A stretch of DNA of 64,000 nt from Ruminococcus sp. (GCA_029055625.1 JAIDCY010000010.1:30976-94975), one strand, 5' to 3'; positions 44,883 through 53,153 are shown, counted from the stretch's first letter. Translations and numbers: made by a program. The notes: generated by a model not told the origin, from the letters alone.

Positions 44883-45269
44883 ATGAAACACTGTGCAGGA
44901 CATATAAAATATCTTATTGCGATAAAAGAACTGTCGGAAGTTGACGAGTATGTAAAAAGTGTGAATATCGCCCGGCATTTAGGGGTATCACGTCCGAGTG
45001 TAAGCAAGATGTTGAGATGTATGGCAAACTGCGGACTTGTCTATGAAGATTTCTGTAACAGCGTTGTGCTTACCGCAGAGGGTGAAAAGGCGGTCAGGGA
45101 AATATTTTCAAGTTTCAATGAAGTATATATGTTTTTTCATAATTTTCTTAAACTTCCGCAGGAAGAGGCACACGCACACGCCGTAAGATTTGTTACGGAG
45201 TTTCCGCATACAACGTGTGAGAATCTGAAAGGAATTGTAAAAAGAACTCTTAAAAAAAAAGAGTTATGA
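44883..45269 (+). CDS. DtxR/MntR-family metal-responsive regulator
   Basis: 128 aa with the N-terminal winged helix (SVNIARHLGVSRPSVSKMLRCMANCGLVYED) and the DtxR dimerisation region (REIFSSFNEVYMFFHNFL and EEAHAHAVRFVTEF), as in short MntR-like members without an SH3 domain. Likely senses Fe or Mn. AGGAGG precedes the ATG. It is the last gene of the recA-pgsA run; its target operon is not obvious in this window. Confidence 0.85.
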   Translation: MKHCAGHIKYLIAIKELSEVDEYVKSVNIARHLGVSRPSVSKMLRCMANCGLVYEDFCNSVVLTAEGEKAVREIFSSFNEVYMFFHNFLKLPQEEAHAHAVRFVTEFPHTTCENLKGIVKRTLKKKEL

Positions 45270-45293
45270 ATAAAAAGTGATGATTTTTTTTTA

Positions 45294-45323
45294 AAAACCG
45301 GATTTTTTCCGGTTTATTTTTTT
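45294..45323 (+). terminator. Terminator after the DtxR-type regulator
   Basis: AAACCGG (45295-45301) and CCGGTTT (45309-45315) pair around ATTTTTT, followed by ATTTTTTTG. Confidence 0.8.
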
Positions 45324-45399
45324 GCGTCCGGCGTGTGAGATTTTCCGCTGTAAACAGGTACGCAAAGAATATTTGCATTAGATGTAAAAGGTTTGTTGC

Positions 45400-45428
45400 T
45401 TTACTTTTTACGGCTTCCGGTATATAAT
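45400..45428 (+). promoter_or_regulatory. Sigma-A promoter of the membrane HTH gene
   Basis: TTTACT (45400-45405), a 17-bp spacer and TATAAT (45423-45428), 27 nt before the ATG, with AAGGAGGTGA in between. The -35 is weak. Confidence 0.6.
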
Positions 45429-45455
45429 AATCACGTAAAAAGGAGGTGAATTTCA

Positions 45456-46220
45456 ATGAACATAGGAAAAGCGATAAAAAAGATACGTACAGAAAACGGT
45501 ATGTCACAGGAAGATTTTTCACAGATTTTTTACGTTACACGTCAGACGGTATCGAACTGGGAAAACGGTAAAAGCTATCCGGATTTGAATACAATCGTAA
45601 AAATAAGTGACCGTTTCGGCGTATCGCTTGACAGACTATTAAGGGAGGATTTGGATATGATTAATGATATTTCCGAAAAAACAGCATCAGGCATAAAATG
45701 GAACAGGTTAAGACGTACAGTATTTACAGTTATTTCTGTAATCGTTATATTTTTACTGATAACTCTTACAGTATATGGTATTATATGGATATCACGGAAA
45801 AACAGTCTTGAAAAAAATTTCAGTCAGAACGTTTATTCACTCGGATTTGCGGAAAGTCCGGAGCGTTACTACATACTACAGCAAAATGATGAAACGTATG
45901 TACTGCCACATCAGGAAATGCCGTCTTTCTGGGATTTTTCAACAGATTTCCATGCGAAATATTTAGACTGCCGGTTCAGTACGGAACAGTATGATTTCAA
46001 TATCAGGATTTCCGGCGATATGTATTCTCTCGATATTACCGACAACACTTCACAACAGATTTATTATCTGCGTCTCGATAGTTCCGGTAATATCACACCT
46101 GCTCCGGCTTACGATTCCGATTTACCCGGTTTTAAGGAAAAATATTCCGCTGAAATATCACAGGTTTTACAGAACGGCATCTATATATATAATACTGCAT
46201 ACGGAAAAAGGACGGTTTAA
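45456..46220 (+). CDS. XRE-type HTH protein with membrane helix and extracytoplasmic domain
   Basis: 254 aa. Residues 1-65 are an XRE HTH (IGKAIKKIRTENGMSQEDFSQIFYVTRQTVSNWENGKSYPD in family form). A single transmembrane helix (about 92-114) is followed by a 140-residue extracytoplasmic part with no family I recognise. It may be a one-component membrane regulator that senses an external signal and binds DNA from the membrane. The gene is monocistronic and convergent with recR. Confidence 0.85.
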   Translation: MNIGKAIKKIRTENGMSQEDFSQIFYVTRQTVSNWENGKSYPDLNTIVKISDRFGVSLDRLLREDLDMINDISEKTASGIKWNRLRRTVFTVISVIVIFLLITLTVYGIIWISRKNSLEKNFSQNVYSLGFAESPERYYILQQNDETYVLPHQEMPSFWDFSTDFHAKYLDCRFSTEQYDFNIRISGDMYSLDITDNTSQQIYYLRLDSSGNITPAPAYDSDLPGFKEKYSAEISQVLQNGIYIYNTAYGKRTV

Positions 46221-46230
46221 AACCGTCCTT
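46208..46230. terminator. Bidirectional hairpin between HTH gene and recR
   Basis: AAGGACGG (46208-46215) pairs with CCGTCCTT (46223-46230). It covers the HTH gene's stop codon and has T-rich flanks on both strands. Confidence 0.65.
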
Positions 46231-46236
46231 GAAATT

Positions 46237-46839
46237 TTACATATCGTTTCTGTTTTCGAGTGCCTTATATAACGTCACTTCGTCGGCGTATTCGAGATTA
46301 GCACCAACCGGTAAGCCGAAAGCAAGCCTTGTTACCTTCACACCTAACGGTTTTAACAATCCGGCTATATACATAGCAGTGGTATCACCTTCAACAGTCG
46401 GATTTGTTGCCATTATTACCTCTTTTATTTTACCCTCCGAAATTCTTTTTATGAGTTCTTTTATGTGTATCTTTTCAGGTGTCATGTTATCCAGTGGTGA
46501 TATAAGCCCGTGCAGTACGTGATACACACCGTGATACTCTCTTGTACGCTCAAAAGCGGTTACATCTCTCGGAGCTTCCACAACACATATTATATTTTTG
46601 TCCCGTTTTTCTGAAGAGCATATCGGGCATATTTCACGCTCCGTCAGATTCATGCAGTTTTTGCATCTGTGTACGTTTTTTTTCGCACTTACAAGAGCAT
46701 CGGCAAAATCTTCAACATCTTTTTCCGACATTGACATAACATAATATGCTAATCTCTGGGCGGTTTTCATACCGATTCCGGGGAGTGATGCGAATTTTTC
46801 CGCAAGTATCACGAGTGGTAAAGCATTATGGTCAGCCAT
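46237..46839 (-). CDS. recR: Recombination mediator RecR
   Basis: Works with RecFO to load RecA at gaps. 200 aa with an HhH (FASLPGIGMKTAQRLAYYV), a C4 zinc finger (CKNCMNLTEREICPIC), the Toprim domain (ICVVEAPRDVTAFE) and GLPVGANLEYADEVTL at the C-terminus. Its start shares one base with the ybaB stop, the classical dnaX-ybaB-recR order. Confidence 0.96.
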   Translation of the reverse strand: MADHNALPLVILAEKFASLPGIGMKTAQRLAYYVMSMSEKDVEDFADALVSAKKNVHRCKNCMNLTEREICPICSSEKRDKNIICVVEAPRDVTAFERTREYHGVYHVLHGLISPLDNMTPEKIHIKELIKRISEGKIKEVIMATNPTVEGDTTAMYIAGLLKPLGVKVTRLAFGLPVGANLEYADEVTLYKALENRNDM

Positions 46840-47186
46840 CAGAAAAGACCGGGTATTGAAACACCGCCGGTAATCTTGCTCATTTCCGCCTCGGTAGTTG
46901 TTTCAACGTTGTTTACCGCCTCATTTACAGCACTGATTATCAGGTCCTGTAACATATCTATATCTTCAGGGTCTACCACTTCCGGACTGATATTAAGTGA
47001 TTTGATAGTTTTTTTGCCGGTGATTACGACTTCAACCGCTCCGCCACCTACTACAGCGGAAAATTCCCTTTCCTCGATGTCTTCCTGTAATATAGTTATC
47101 TGGTCCTGCATCTTCTGAGCCTGTTTGATCATCTGATTCATGTTCTGGGCGTTTCCGCCGGTATTTTTCGGTATTCTTGCTTTCAT
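46839..47186 (-). CDS. YbaB/EbfC-family nucleoid-associated protein
   Basis: 115 aa. A helical dimer protein with NMNQMIKQAQKMQDQITILQEDIEERE, GGGAVEVVITGKKTIKSLNISPEVV and a C-terminal helix, matching YbaB. It binds DNA in a tweezer-like dimer and associates with recombination genes. AAAGGAG precedes the ATG. Lies between dnaX and recR. Confidence 0.95.
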   Translation of the reverse strand: MKARIPKNTGGNAQNMNQMIKQAQKMQDQITILQEDIEEREFSAVVGGGAVEVVITGKKTIKSLNISPEVVDPEDIDMLQDLIISAVNEAVNNVETTTEAEMSKITGGVSIPGLF

Positions 47187-47218
47187 TTCTTTAACTCCTT
47201 TTGATTAAAAATTTTTTC

Positions 47219-48829
47219 TTACTGGTTATCATCTATAACCATTTCAATGTCTGAATCCTTTGCCTGGTTCAGAAAAATTTCCGCATTGTTTTTTTGTTGT
47301 TCTGATGTAATATTTGATATTTTTATAGTGTATTGCTCACCGCTGATTTTATATACAGCCTGTGAAATGACCGTATCATATTCTTCATTGTTTTTCTTGA
47401 AAAACCCCTTGAAAAATTCGTTGCCGGACTCTATAAACAGTACGTTTCCGGAGAGAAAAGCGGTTAAGCCTTTAAGAGGACCTGCGAAGTCAGGTCGGAC
47501 TTTCATTATTTCTTCTATAACCTCGTTCCATTGTAAAAACGGTATCTTGTTTTCCGGTTTCGAAGCTTTCATATTTACGTTTGCAACTGGTTTGTTACTG
47601 AGAACAGGGCTTACAGCGGTAAGGTTTTCCTTTTGAGCAGGTCTGACAGATGCGACATTCCTGGCAGATATGGCATTCAATTTATTCTCCAACTGTTTCA
47701 TTCTATCATAAATTTCAGAATTGTCAATAGTTTCGGGAGAATTATTTTTATTTCCGCATAATTTTATAAGATTCATTTCAAATTCCACACGCCGGTTCAT
47801 TACTTTTGACATATTTTCACGGCATTTCTGTAATACGGAAAGCTGATAAATAATTTCATCAGTTGCGGATTTTCCGGCAAGAGATTTAAGTTTATCGAGT
47901 TCTTCGGGCATACATACTATAAGACTTTCCGCAGTCTGAGGGGATACCTGTATCAACATAATGTTTCTTAACTGTGTTATAAGTTCCTCGCACAGACGGG
48001 TGAGGTCTTTTGACATATCATAGAGATTATCGGTTACTGTAAGAGCTTTTACGGTATTTTTTTCCGATATTGCTTCAAGAATTTCGTATAAATAATCACG
48101 TCCGGCGATACCGGCGATATTTGAAACAGTTTCCGCATTTATAACATCCGCACATACTGAACACTGATCGAGAAGTGACACGGCATCACGCATACCACCA
48201 TCTGCGAGTTTTGCGATAAGAAAAGCACCGTCTTTTGTAAGATTTAATTTTTCCTGCCCGGCGATGTATAACAGGCGTTCGGCAATGTCCTGAGGTTTTA
48301 TACGTCGGAAATCGTATCGCTGACAGCGTGAGGCGATAGTTGCGGGAACTTTGTGAATTTCAGTAGTTGCCAGTATAAACATCACGTAAGCCGGTGGTTC
48401 TTCAATTATCTTCAGAAGGGCGTTGAATGCATTCGTCGATAACATATGAACCTCATCTATAATATATATCTTATATGAACATCTTTCCGGAGTATATACC
48501 GTACCGTCCCGGAGGTCTCGTATATCGTCGACGCCATTATTTGAAGCGGCATCAATTTCTATAATGTCGGTCAGAGAAGTATCATCAGTATCACGGCATA
48601 TATCGCATACAAGACAAGGGTTACCGTTTTTCTGATTCGGACAGTTCACAGCTTTTGCGAGTATTCTCGCACAAGTGGTTTTACCTGTACCACGTGAACC
48701 GGTAAAAAGATAAGCGTGTGCTGTTTTGCCACCCGTAATCTGATTTTTAAGGGTATCTGTTATATGTTTCTGTGATATTACGTCATCAAATGTCATCGGT
48801 CTCCATTTGCGGTAAAGAGCTTTATACAA
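47219..48829 (-). CDS. dnaX: DNA polymerase III subunit gamma/tau
   Basis: The clamp-loader ATPase. 536 aa with Walker A GSRGTGKT (44-51), zinc cysteines in CPNQKNGNPCLVCDIC, Walker B IIDEVHML and the SRC motif ASRCQRYDF. The C-terminal third is the tau-like variable region. The start is TTG at 48829 (MYKALYRKWRP), because AAGGAAG lies 9 nt before and the family begins MYxALYRKWRP; the GTG at 48838 touches the ribosome site. It follows the ffs gene and may be read from the same promoter. Confidence 0.95.
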   Translation of the reverse strand: MYKALYRKWRPMTFDDVISQKHITDTLKNQITGGKTAHAYLFTGSRGTGKTTCARILAKAVNCPNQKNGNPCLVCDICRDTDDTSLTDIIEIDAASNNGVDDIRDLRDGTVYTPERCSYKIYIIDEVHMLSTNAFNALLKIIEEPPAYVMFILATTEIHKVPATIASRCQRYDFRRIKPQDIAERLLYIAGQEKLNLTKDGAFLIAKLADGGMRDAVSLLDQCSVCADVINAETVSNIAGIAGRDYLYEILEAISEKNTVKALTVTDNLYDMSKDLTRLCEELITQLRNIMLIQVSPQTAESLIVCMPEELDKLKSLAGKSATDEIIYQLSVLQKCRENMSKVMNRRVEFEMNLIKLCGNKNNSPETIDNSEIYDRMKQLENKLNAISARNVASVRPAQKENLTAVSPVLSNKPVANVNMKASKPENKIPFLQWNEVIEEIMKVRPDFAGPLKGLTAFLSGNVLFIESGNEFFKGFFKKNNEEYDTVISQAVYKISGEQYTIKISNITSEQQKNNAEIFLNQAKDSDIEMVIDDNQ

Positions 48830-48860
48830 ACCGTACACACTTCCTTTCTTTTACAAAAAA

Positions 48861-48986
48861 TTCCGGAGCATAGATGTGCAGGCTTACTGCGGCACACAAC
48901 ACAATCCGCTTAATGCTGCTCGGTCTCCCGCCTGACATGGTTCACGGGGTCTTGTTGCACAGGGCCCACACATCTATAATCCGGAA
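48861..48986 (-). ncRNA. ffs: Signal recognition particle RNA (4.5S type)
   Basis: On the minus strand the region contains GTGAACCATGTCAGG, the GGGAGACCGAGCAGC apical domain and TAAGCGG followed by GTGCCGC, all matching the SRP RNA domain IV and its flanks. The ends TTCCGG/CCGGAA and the adjoining CATAGATGTG/CACATCTAT pair to close a long hairpin, and AATTTTTTG follows as a terminator. The apical GAGA-type tetraloop in GGGAGACC is consistent with a small bacterial SRP RNA. It precedes dnaX, a frequent Firmicutes arrangement. Confidence 0.92.
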
Positions 48987-49026
48987 CAATTTCCTGAATC
49001 AAAGTAACTGAAATACTCTGAATGAT

Positions 49027-49055
49027 ATTATATCACAGAATTACGGATTTGTCAA
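49027..49055 (-). promoter_or_regulatory. Consensus sigma-A promoter of ffs (and dnaX)
   Basis: On the minus strand TTGACA (49055-49050), a 17-bp spacer and TATAAT (49032-49027). The transcript would start about 35 nt before the SRP RNA fold, so 5' processing is expected. Confidence 0.9.
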
Positions 49056-49133
49056 GAGTTATTTGATAATTTTTCAGATTAAAATTTAAAATTATATATT
49101 TTCCCCTGAATCTTTCCGCCGGTAAAGTTTATA

Positions 49134-49162
49134 TTGACATATGGTGGATAATGTGGTATAAT
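49134..49162 (+). promoter_or_regulatory. Consensus sigma-A promoter of the GT2 gene
   Basis: TTGACA (49134-49139), a 17-bp spacer and TATAAT (49157-49162). It diverges from the ffs promoter about 80 bp away. The stretch 48830-49195 otherwise holds only ffs and these two promoters. Confidence 0.9.
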
Positions 49163-49195
49163 TGTATAAATAAAAACAGAAAGGGTTATAAAAAA

Positions 49196-50161
49196 ATGGA
49201 TAAACCGGAAATTTTATATATGGTAGTACCGTGTTATAACGAGCAGGAAGTATTACACGAAACCGCAAAGCAGTTAAAGGAAAAGTATACCGCACTGATA
49301 AAGCAGAAACTTATTTCCGCAAAGAGCAGGGTAGTATTTGTAAACGACGGTTCAAAGGATACGACGTGGCAGATAATACAGGAACTGCACGCAGAGAGTC
49401 CGGAATTTTTTTCTGGTATCAATCTCGCACATAACAGCGGACATCAGAACGCCGTACTTGCCGGACTTATGACTGTCAAGGATATATGCGATATGGCAAT
49501 CACTATGGATGCCGATTTACAGGACGATATAAATACTATAGATGCTATGGTAAAGGAATATTATAACGGAAATCAGGTTGTTTACGGCGTACGGAGTGCG
49601 AGGAAAACGGATACATTTTTCAAGAGGTTCACGGCGGAGAGTTTTTATAAGTTCATGAAGGTAATGGGTGCGGATGTCGTATATAATCATGCAGATTTCC
49701 GGCTTATGAGCAGGCGTGTATTACAGGAACTCGCAAATTTCCGGGAAGTAAACCTGTTTCTGCGTGGTATGATTCCGACGATAGGATTCAAAAGTTGCAA
49801 CGTATATTATGAACGTCATGAACGTTTCGCCGGTGAAAGCAAGTACCCTCTGAAAAAAATGCTTGCGTTTGCGATAAACGGTATAACATCATTCAGTACA
49901 AAACCCCTTAAAATGATAACGTCATTAGGCTTTATAATGTTCGTGATAAGTATAGTGGCGTTCATATGGAGTTTCATTGTAAAGGTTGCGAAATTATCAA
50001 TAGACGGTTGGTCAAGTACGATGTGTTCGATATGGCTGATAGGCGGATTACAGCTTCTTTGCCTCGGAATAATCGGTGAGTACGTCGGCAAGATATACGC
50101 AGAAGTTAAACAGAGACCACGTTTCATAGTGGCGGATTTCATAAACAAGGAAGAAAATTAA
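49196..50161 (+). CDS. GT2 glycosyltransferase with C-terminal membrane helices (GtrB/DPM-like)
   Basis: 321 aa from the ATG at 49196 (MDKPEILYMVVPCYNE). GT-A fold with VFVNDGSKD, the DXD-type MDADLQDD (near 104-111) and a R..DTFFKRF...FYKFMK acceptor region, then two transmembrane helices (about 230-260 and 270-295). This is the architecture of polyprenyl-phosphate glycosyltransferases that make lipid-linked sugars for cell-wall or teichoic-acid decoration. It could supply the YfhO-like enzyme in this window; that link is inference. Confidence 0.9.
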   Translation: MDKPEILYMVVPCYNEQEVLHETAKQLKEKYTALIKQKLISAKSRVVFVNDGSKDTTWQIIQELHAESPEFFSGINLAHNSGHQNAVLAGLMTVKDICDMAITMDADLQDDINTIDAMVKEYYNGNQVVYGVRSARKTDTFFKRFTAESFYKFMKVMGADVVYNHADFRLMSRRVLQELANFREVNLFLRGMIPTIGFKSCNVYYERHERFAGESKYPLKKMLAFAINGITSFSTKPLKMITSLGFIMFVISIVAFIWSFIVKVAKLSIDGWSSTMCSIWLIGGLQLLCLGIIGEYVGKIYAEVKQRPRFIVADFINKEEN

Positions 50162-50180
50162 CACACGATACGCAAAAAAT

Positions 50181-50209
50181 ACCGGACATATAAAAGATGT
50201 CCGGTTTTA
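50181..50209. terminator. Terminator between GT2 gene and ABC permease gene
   Basis: ACCGGACAT (50181-50189) and ATGTCCGGT (50197-50205) pair perfectly around TAAAAG; TTTAT follows on the plus strand and an A-run precedes, so it can serve both convergent genes. Confidence 0.8.
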
Positions 50210-50212
50210 TAT

Positions 50213-51550
50213 TCAGTCTGCGGAAGTTCTTTTTTTGCTTTTGTTGTATTTGGATTTCTGACCGAAGTTAAGGGATATTGTAAGAATTTTGTCGGAGTTG
50301 AAAAGTTTAAGTGCAAAGAACATACATATTGCGAATACGATTAACTGATATACAATGCCTATATAGAACATCGTCATATTTCCGAAAATAATATTTGATA
50401 TTCCGGAAAATGTATGTGTGAACGGTATCGCATAGACGAGTATTTTTAATGCAGTCGGGAGGGTGTTGATGTCGGTAAGCATTGAAATCATGTACGGAAT
50501 CATGGCAAGCATGACTATCGGCATTATCACCATCTGTGAAGATTTCGTATCATTTACCAATGCACCAAGCATTATAGATACGGAAAGGCATATCATGACT
50601 GTCAGGAACAGCTGTAACCCTACGAGTACGTAATCTCCTACAGACAGCGAAAGTCCTAACTGTTTTATAGCCTCATCTGCGGAAAGAAGATTACCTGTCA
50701 TATCGGTGATTATATCCTCACTCTGTCCGGTGGCATTTTTTATAAATCCCGAAAATCCTAACATATACACACCAGCGTTAATCAGTGCGACTACCGCCGC
50801 CGCTAACATTTTAGCGGTTATGATAGAGGAACGCTTTACCGGTGCGGACAGGAGAGTTTCAAGGGTTTTGTCGAGTTTTTCGTTTGAAATCGAACTGATA
50901 AGGGATTGAGAGGTCATCATGATAAGTACGAATACTATGATAGGCAGTAACATATTCTGCATAGTAATTTTGTTAACTATCGCCTCAGGTGAGACATGGG
51001 CGGATTTATCAGCAACTACCGTATTTTCGTTAAGTACTATCGGGTTTTCCATAAGTTCGAAGTCTTCCGGAGATATACCATAATCCGTTGCTATTTTGTT
51101 AGCTATGATATTATTAATAATAGTCAACGCACCGGCAGAACCTGTTGAAATGTTCGACATCGCAGAAGCGGAAGTCATACGGGAAGCGGTAATAATTTCC
51201 GGTTTCTGACCGTTTTCTATGGTATCGGTGAAACCTTCCGGAATAATTACGATATTTTTAATATCGTTTTCTTCGAGAATGGAAGCGTAATCATCACCGG
51301 AAACTTCAAACTCCGTCACTTCCGCACCGGAATTTTTAAGAGTTTCTATAAGACTTTTCGTAAAGTCCGTATTATCAAGGTCACTTATGCTTATTTTAGG
51401 GTTGGTACTTTCTTCAATTGCGTCATCTATTGCAACTTTGCTTACAGTACCGGTCATGTATAGTACGGCGAGTATTACGACAAGTCCTAAAATCATCTGG
51501 GCGTTTATAAGTTCTTTTAGTTCTTTCTGTAAAAGGTTAATGAATTTCAT
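50213..51550 (-). CDS. ABC-2 type exporter permease (NatB-like)
   Basis: 445 aa from the ATG at 51550 (MKFINLLQKELKELI), which overlaps the end of the ATPase gene by 14 nt. One N-terminal helix, a large extracytoplasmic loop of about 180 residues, then about five helices starting near residue 190 (LLPIIVFVLIMMTSQSLISSISNEKLDKTLETLLSAPV in family form). This is the ABC-2 layout seen in NatB/YhaP-type Na+ or drug exporters. The substrate is not evident. Confidence 0.88.
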   Translation of the reverse strand: MKFINLLQKELKELINAQMILGLVVILAVLYMTGTVSKVAIDDAIEESTNPKISISDLDNTDFTKSLIETLKNSGAEVTEFEVSGDDYASILEENDIKNIVIIPEGFTDTIENGQKPEIITASRMTSASAMSNISTGSAGALTIINNIIANKIATDYGISPEDFELMENPIVLNENTVVADKSAHVSPEAIVNKITMQNMLLPIIVFVLIMMTSQSLISSISNEKLDKTLETLLSAPVKRSSIITAKMLAAAVVALINAGVYMLGFSGFIKNATGQSEDIITDMTGNLLSADEAIKQLGLSLSVGDYVLVGLQLFLTVMICLSVSIMLGALVNDTKSSQMVIMPIVMLAMIPYMISMLTDINTLPTALKILVYAIPFTHTFSGISNIIFGNMTMFYIGIVYQLIVFAICMFFALKLFNSDKILTISLNFGQKSKYNKSKKRTSAD

Positions 51551-52277
51551 TGTCAAGCACCACCCTTTCAAAGACTTCTTCGAGATTTTCCGCATTGTAA
51601 CGCCTTTTGAGTTCCGCACCCGTACCGGTAACCATGAGATGACCTTTTGCGATAATACCGACACGGTCGGAAACAAATTCTATTTCAAGCATATTATGCG
51701 ACGACAGCAGAAATGACATACCGTCTTCACGGGCGAGTTTTTTTATCATTTTCCGGATTTCTATTGCGTTGAGTACGTCGAGACCGCTTGTAGGTTCGTC
51801 AAGAATCGCAAGTTTCGGACGTGTCATTACCGCACGTGAGAGAAGAAGTTTTCTTATCATACCACGGCTATAACTACCGATTTTGTCGTTTAACCTGTCA
51901 CCGAGACCACATATATTTTTCGCACGGTTTACGCAGTCTATAATCTGTTTCGGGTCGGTATAGAAAAGACCAGCCATAAATTTCAGATAATTTATACCGG
52001 TCATATTCTTGTAAGCACCGGCTTCGTCGGGGAGGTACGTTATACATTCACGTACTTTTTCGGGTTCTTTGTTGATGCTGTACCCCCCCACGACGGCATC
52101 ACCGGCGGTAGATTTCAACAGCGTGGAAATCATTCTTATCGTGGTAGTCTTACCTGCTCCGTTCGGACCTATCAGGGCGAAAATTTCACCTTTGCCAATG
52201 TCAAAAGATACTTTATTCACCGCCAGCACTTTGGTGTACTGCTTTGTAAGTCCGGATACTTCAAGGACTTTTTCCAT
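51537..52277 (-). CDS. ABC exporter ATPase (NatA-like)
   Basis: 246 aa from the ATG at 52277 behind AAAAGGAG. Walker A GPNGAGKTT (about 36-44), a signature read as YSRGMIRKLLLSRA (an SRGM variant of LSGGQ), Walker B LAILDEPTSGLDV and the H-loop SSHNML. It pairs with the overlapping ABC-2 permease gene. The variant signature is common in this exporter class. A palindromic operator covers the start of its transcript. Confidence 0.92.
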   Translation of the reverse strand: MEKVLEVSGLTKQYTKVLAVNKVSFDIGKGEIFALIGPNGAGKTTTIRMISTLLKSTAGDAVVGGYSINKEPEKVRECITYLPDEAGAYKNMTGINYLKFMAGLFYTDPKQIIDCVNRAKNICGLGDRLNDKIGSYSRGMIRKLLLSRAVMTRPKLAILDEPTSGLDVLNAIEIRKMIKKLAREDGMSFLLSSHNMLEIEFVSDRVGIIAKGHLMVTGTGAELKRRYNAENLEEVFERVVLDNEIH

Positions 52278-52301
52278 AAATTTTACTCCTTTTGAAAAAA
52301 T

Positions 52302-52350
52302 TATCACAATGTGATATTAAAATTATATCATAAAGGTTTCAATTTGTCAA
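52302..52350 (-). promoter_or_regulatory. Promoter and palindromic operator of the ABC exporter
   Basis: On the minus strand TTGACA (52350-52345), a 17-bp spacer and TATAAT (52327-52322). Just downstream, at about +1 to +14, TATCACA-A-TGTGATA (52302-52316) is a perfect 15-bp palindrome, well placed for a repressor that blocks transcription start. No regulator gene is adjacent. Confidence 0.75.
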
Positions 52351-52582
52351 TAGTTGTATCAGATTGTACAATTTGTCAGTATTGGATTTGTAATTTATTA
52401 TATAAGTTGTTGATACTGCATAATTAGCGATATTCCGGAAATATTACTGTCACATAACAGGTTAAAACATTATATCAATACAGACTTTGAAATACTGATT
52501 TATAGCAAAAGTTTGTTAAAAATATACTAAAAAATGTCTGATACAGATTAAATAACTGTATTAATGCACAAAATGGTATGAC
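52351..52582. other. AT-rich gap without a recognisable gene
   Basis: No ORF with a ribosome site is seen on either strand. A weak inverted repeat, ATACAG...CTGTAT, lies around 52540. It separates the mini-ORF operon's terminator from the exporter promoter. Confidence 0.6.
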
Positions 52583-52619
52583 AAAAAAACAACCGTCAGA
52601 GCAAATCATAACGGCTGTT
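52583..52619 (-). terminator. Terminator of the mini-ORF operon
   Basis: On the minus strand AACAGCCGT and ACGGTTGTT pair (one G-T) around a 14-nt loop, followed by seven T. It lies about 30 nt after the last mini-ORF. Confidence 0.8.
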
Positions 52620-52647
52620 CCCTGATAGTTAAAATATTATGTCAAAA

Positions 52648-52728
52648 TTATCTGCAAAGAAGTGCCCGACCTATCATTGCTACAGAAGATACCCAGCAAG
52701 CACCAAGAAAAATTGTTCCGCACAACAT
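52648..52728 (-). CDS. Mini-ORF C: 26-aa hydrophobic Cys-containing peptide
   Basis: ATG at 52728, TAA at 52648-52650. AAAGGAGG (52743-52736) stands exactly 7 nt before the ATG, one of the strongest ribosome sites in the window. The peptide begins MLCGTIFLGACW and ends RALLCR: a hydrophobic helix with three cysteines (3, 11, 25) and a basic end. It could be a small membrane peptide, a toxin or a signal precursor; no family is recognised. Confidence 0.6.
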   Translation of the reverse strand: MLCGTIFLGACWVSSVAMIGRALLCR

Positions 52729-52779
52729 ATATAATCCTCCTTTCGTGTTATATTTATATGAACGCCACCAGAGCGAACT

Positions 52780-52839
52780 TTAACAAAAGAATTTCCGGAA
52801 ACAAGACGGTATGTTAATAATAGTTTCAAACCACCACAT
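52780..52839 (-). CDS. Mini-ORF B: 19-aa aromatic/basic peptide
   Basis: ATG at 52839, TAA at 52780-52782. AAAGGGGAG (52855-52847) lies 7 nt upstream. The peptide starts MWWFETIIN and ends FRKFFC, aromatic-rich with cysteines at 13 and 19. It follows mini-ORF A by 18 nt and is followed by mini-ORF C after 51 nt. No known family. Confidence 0.55.
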   Translation of the reverse strand: MWWFETIINIPSCFRKFFC

Positions 52840-52857
52840 AATACAACTCCCCTTTCA

Positions 52858-52923
52858 TTATTTCAGTATGGACGGCAAGTAAAAAGCCGTTAAGGGCATA
52901 ATAAAAATCAGTAATTTTATCAT
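52858..52923 (-). CDS. Mini-ORF A: 21-aa hydrophobic peptide
   Basis: ATG at 52923, TAA at 52858-52860. AGAGG (52935-52931) lies 7 nt upstream. The peptide (MIKLLIFIMPLTAF...) is a single short hydrophobic helix ending in Lys, like small membrane peptides. It is the first ORF after the divergent promoter region. Confidence 0.55.
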   Translation of the reverse strand: MIKLLIFIMPLTAFYLPSILK

Positions 52924-52947
52924 TTTATAACCTCTTATTTTGAAAAA

Positions 52948-53019
52948 AATATACATCTTTCACATTATTCGACAAATTTCGACAAATTAATTGCAAAAAT
53001 GTCGGAATCATGATATAAT
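52948..53019. promoter_or_regulatory. Divergent promoter region with repeated TTCGACA boxes
   Basis: Plus strand: TTGCAA (52991-52996), a 17-bp spacer and TATAAT (53014-53019) for the XRE gene. Minus strand: TTGTCG (52975-52970), a 16-bp spacer and TATATT (52953-52948) for the mini-ORFs, weaker. TTCGACAAATT occurs twice in tandem (52968-52978 and 52978-52988), and an inverted, slightly different copy TGTCGGAA lies at 53000-53007. These boxes overlap the minus -35 and lie between the plus -35 and -10, so they look like operators for the divergent XRE protein. Confidence 0.65.
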
Positions 53020-53153
53020 ATATAGTTAAGCTGTAATATTTTTTTAAATTTCTGTCTATAATTATATTATACTCATTGCAGTGAAAAAGTCAAGTAAAAT
53101 TTGCGTTTTCTGATAAGTTTGTGAAATGTGTACAAAATGCGGAGGTAATATTT

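Noticed and set aside
45245..45265. AACTCTT/AAGAGTT hairpin as terminator
   Set aside because: It is inside the DtxR-type coding end and is not followed by a T-run; the true terminator is at 45294-45323.
52400..53150. Prophage or plasmid fragment around the XRE gene
   Set aside because: No integrase, terminase, replication or tail gene, no att-like repeat, and flanking genes are ordinary.
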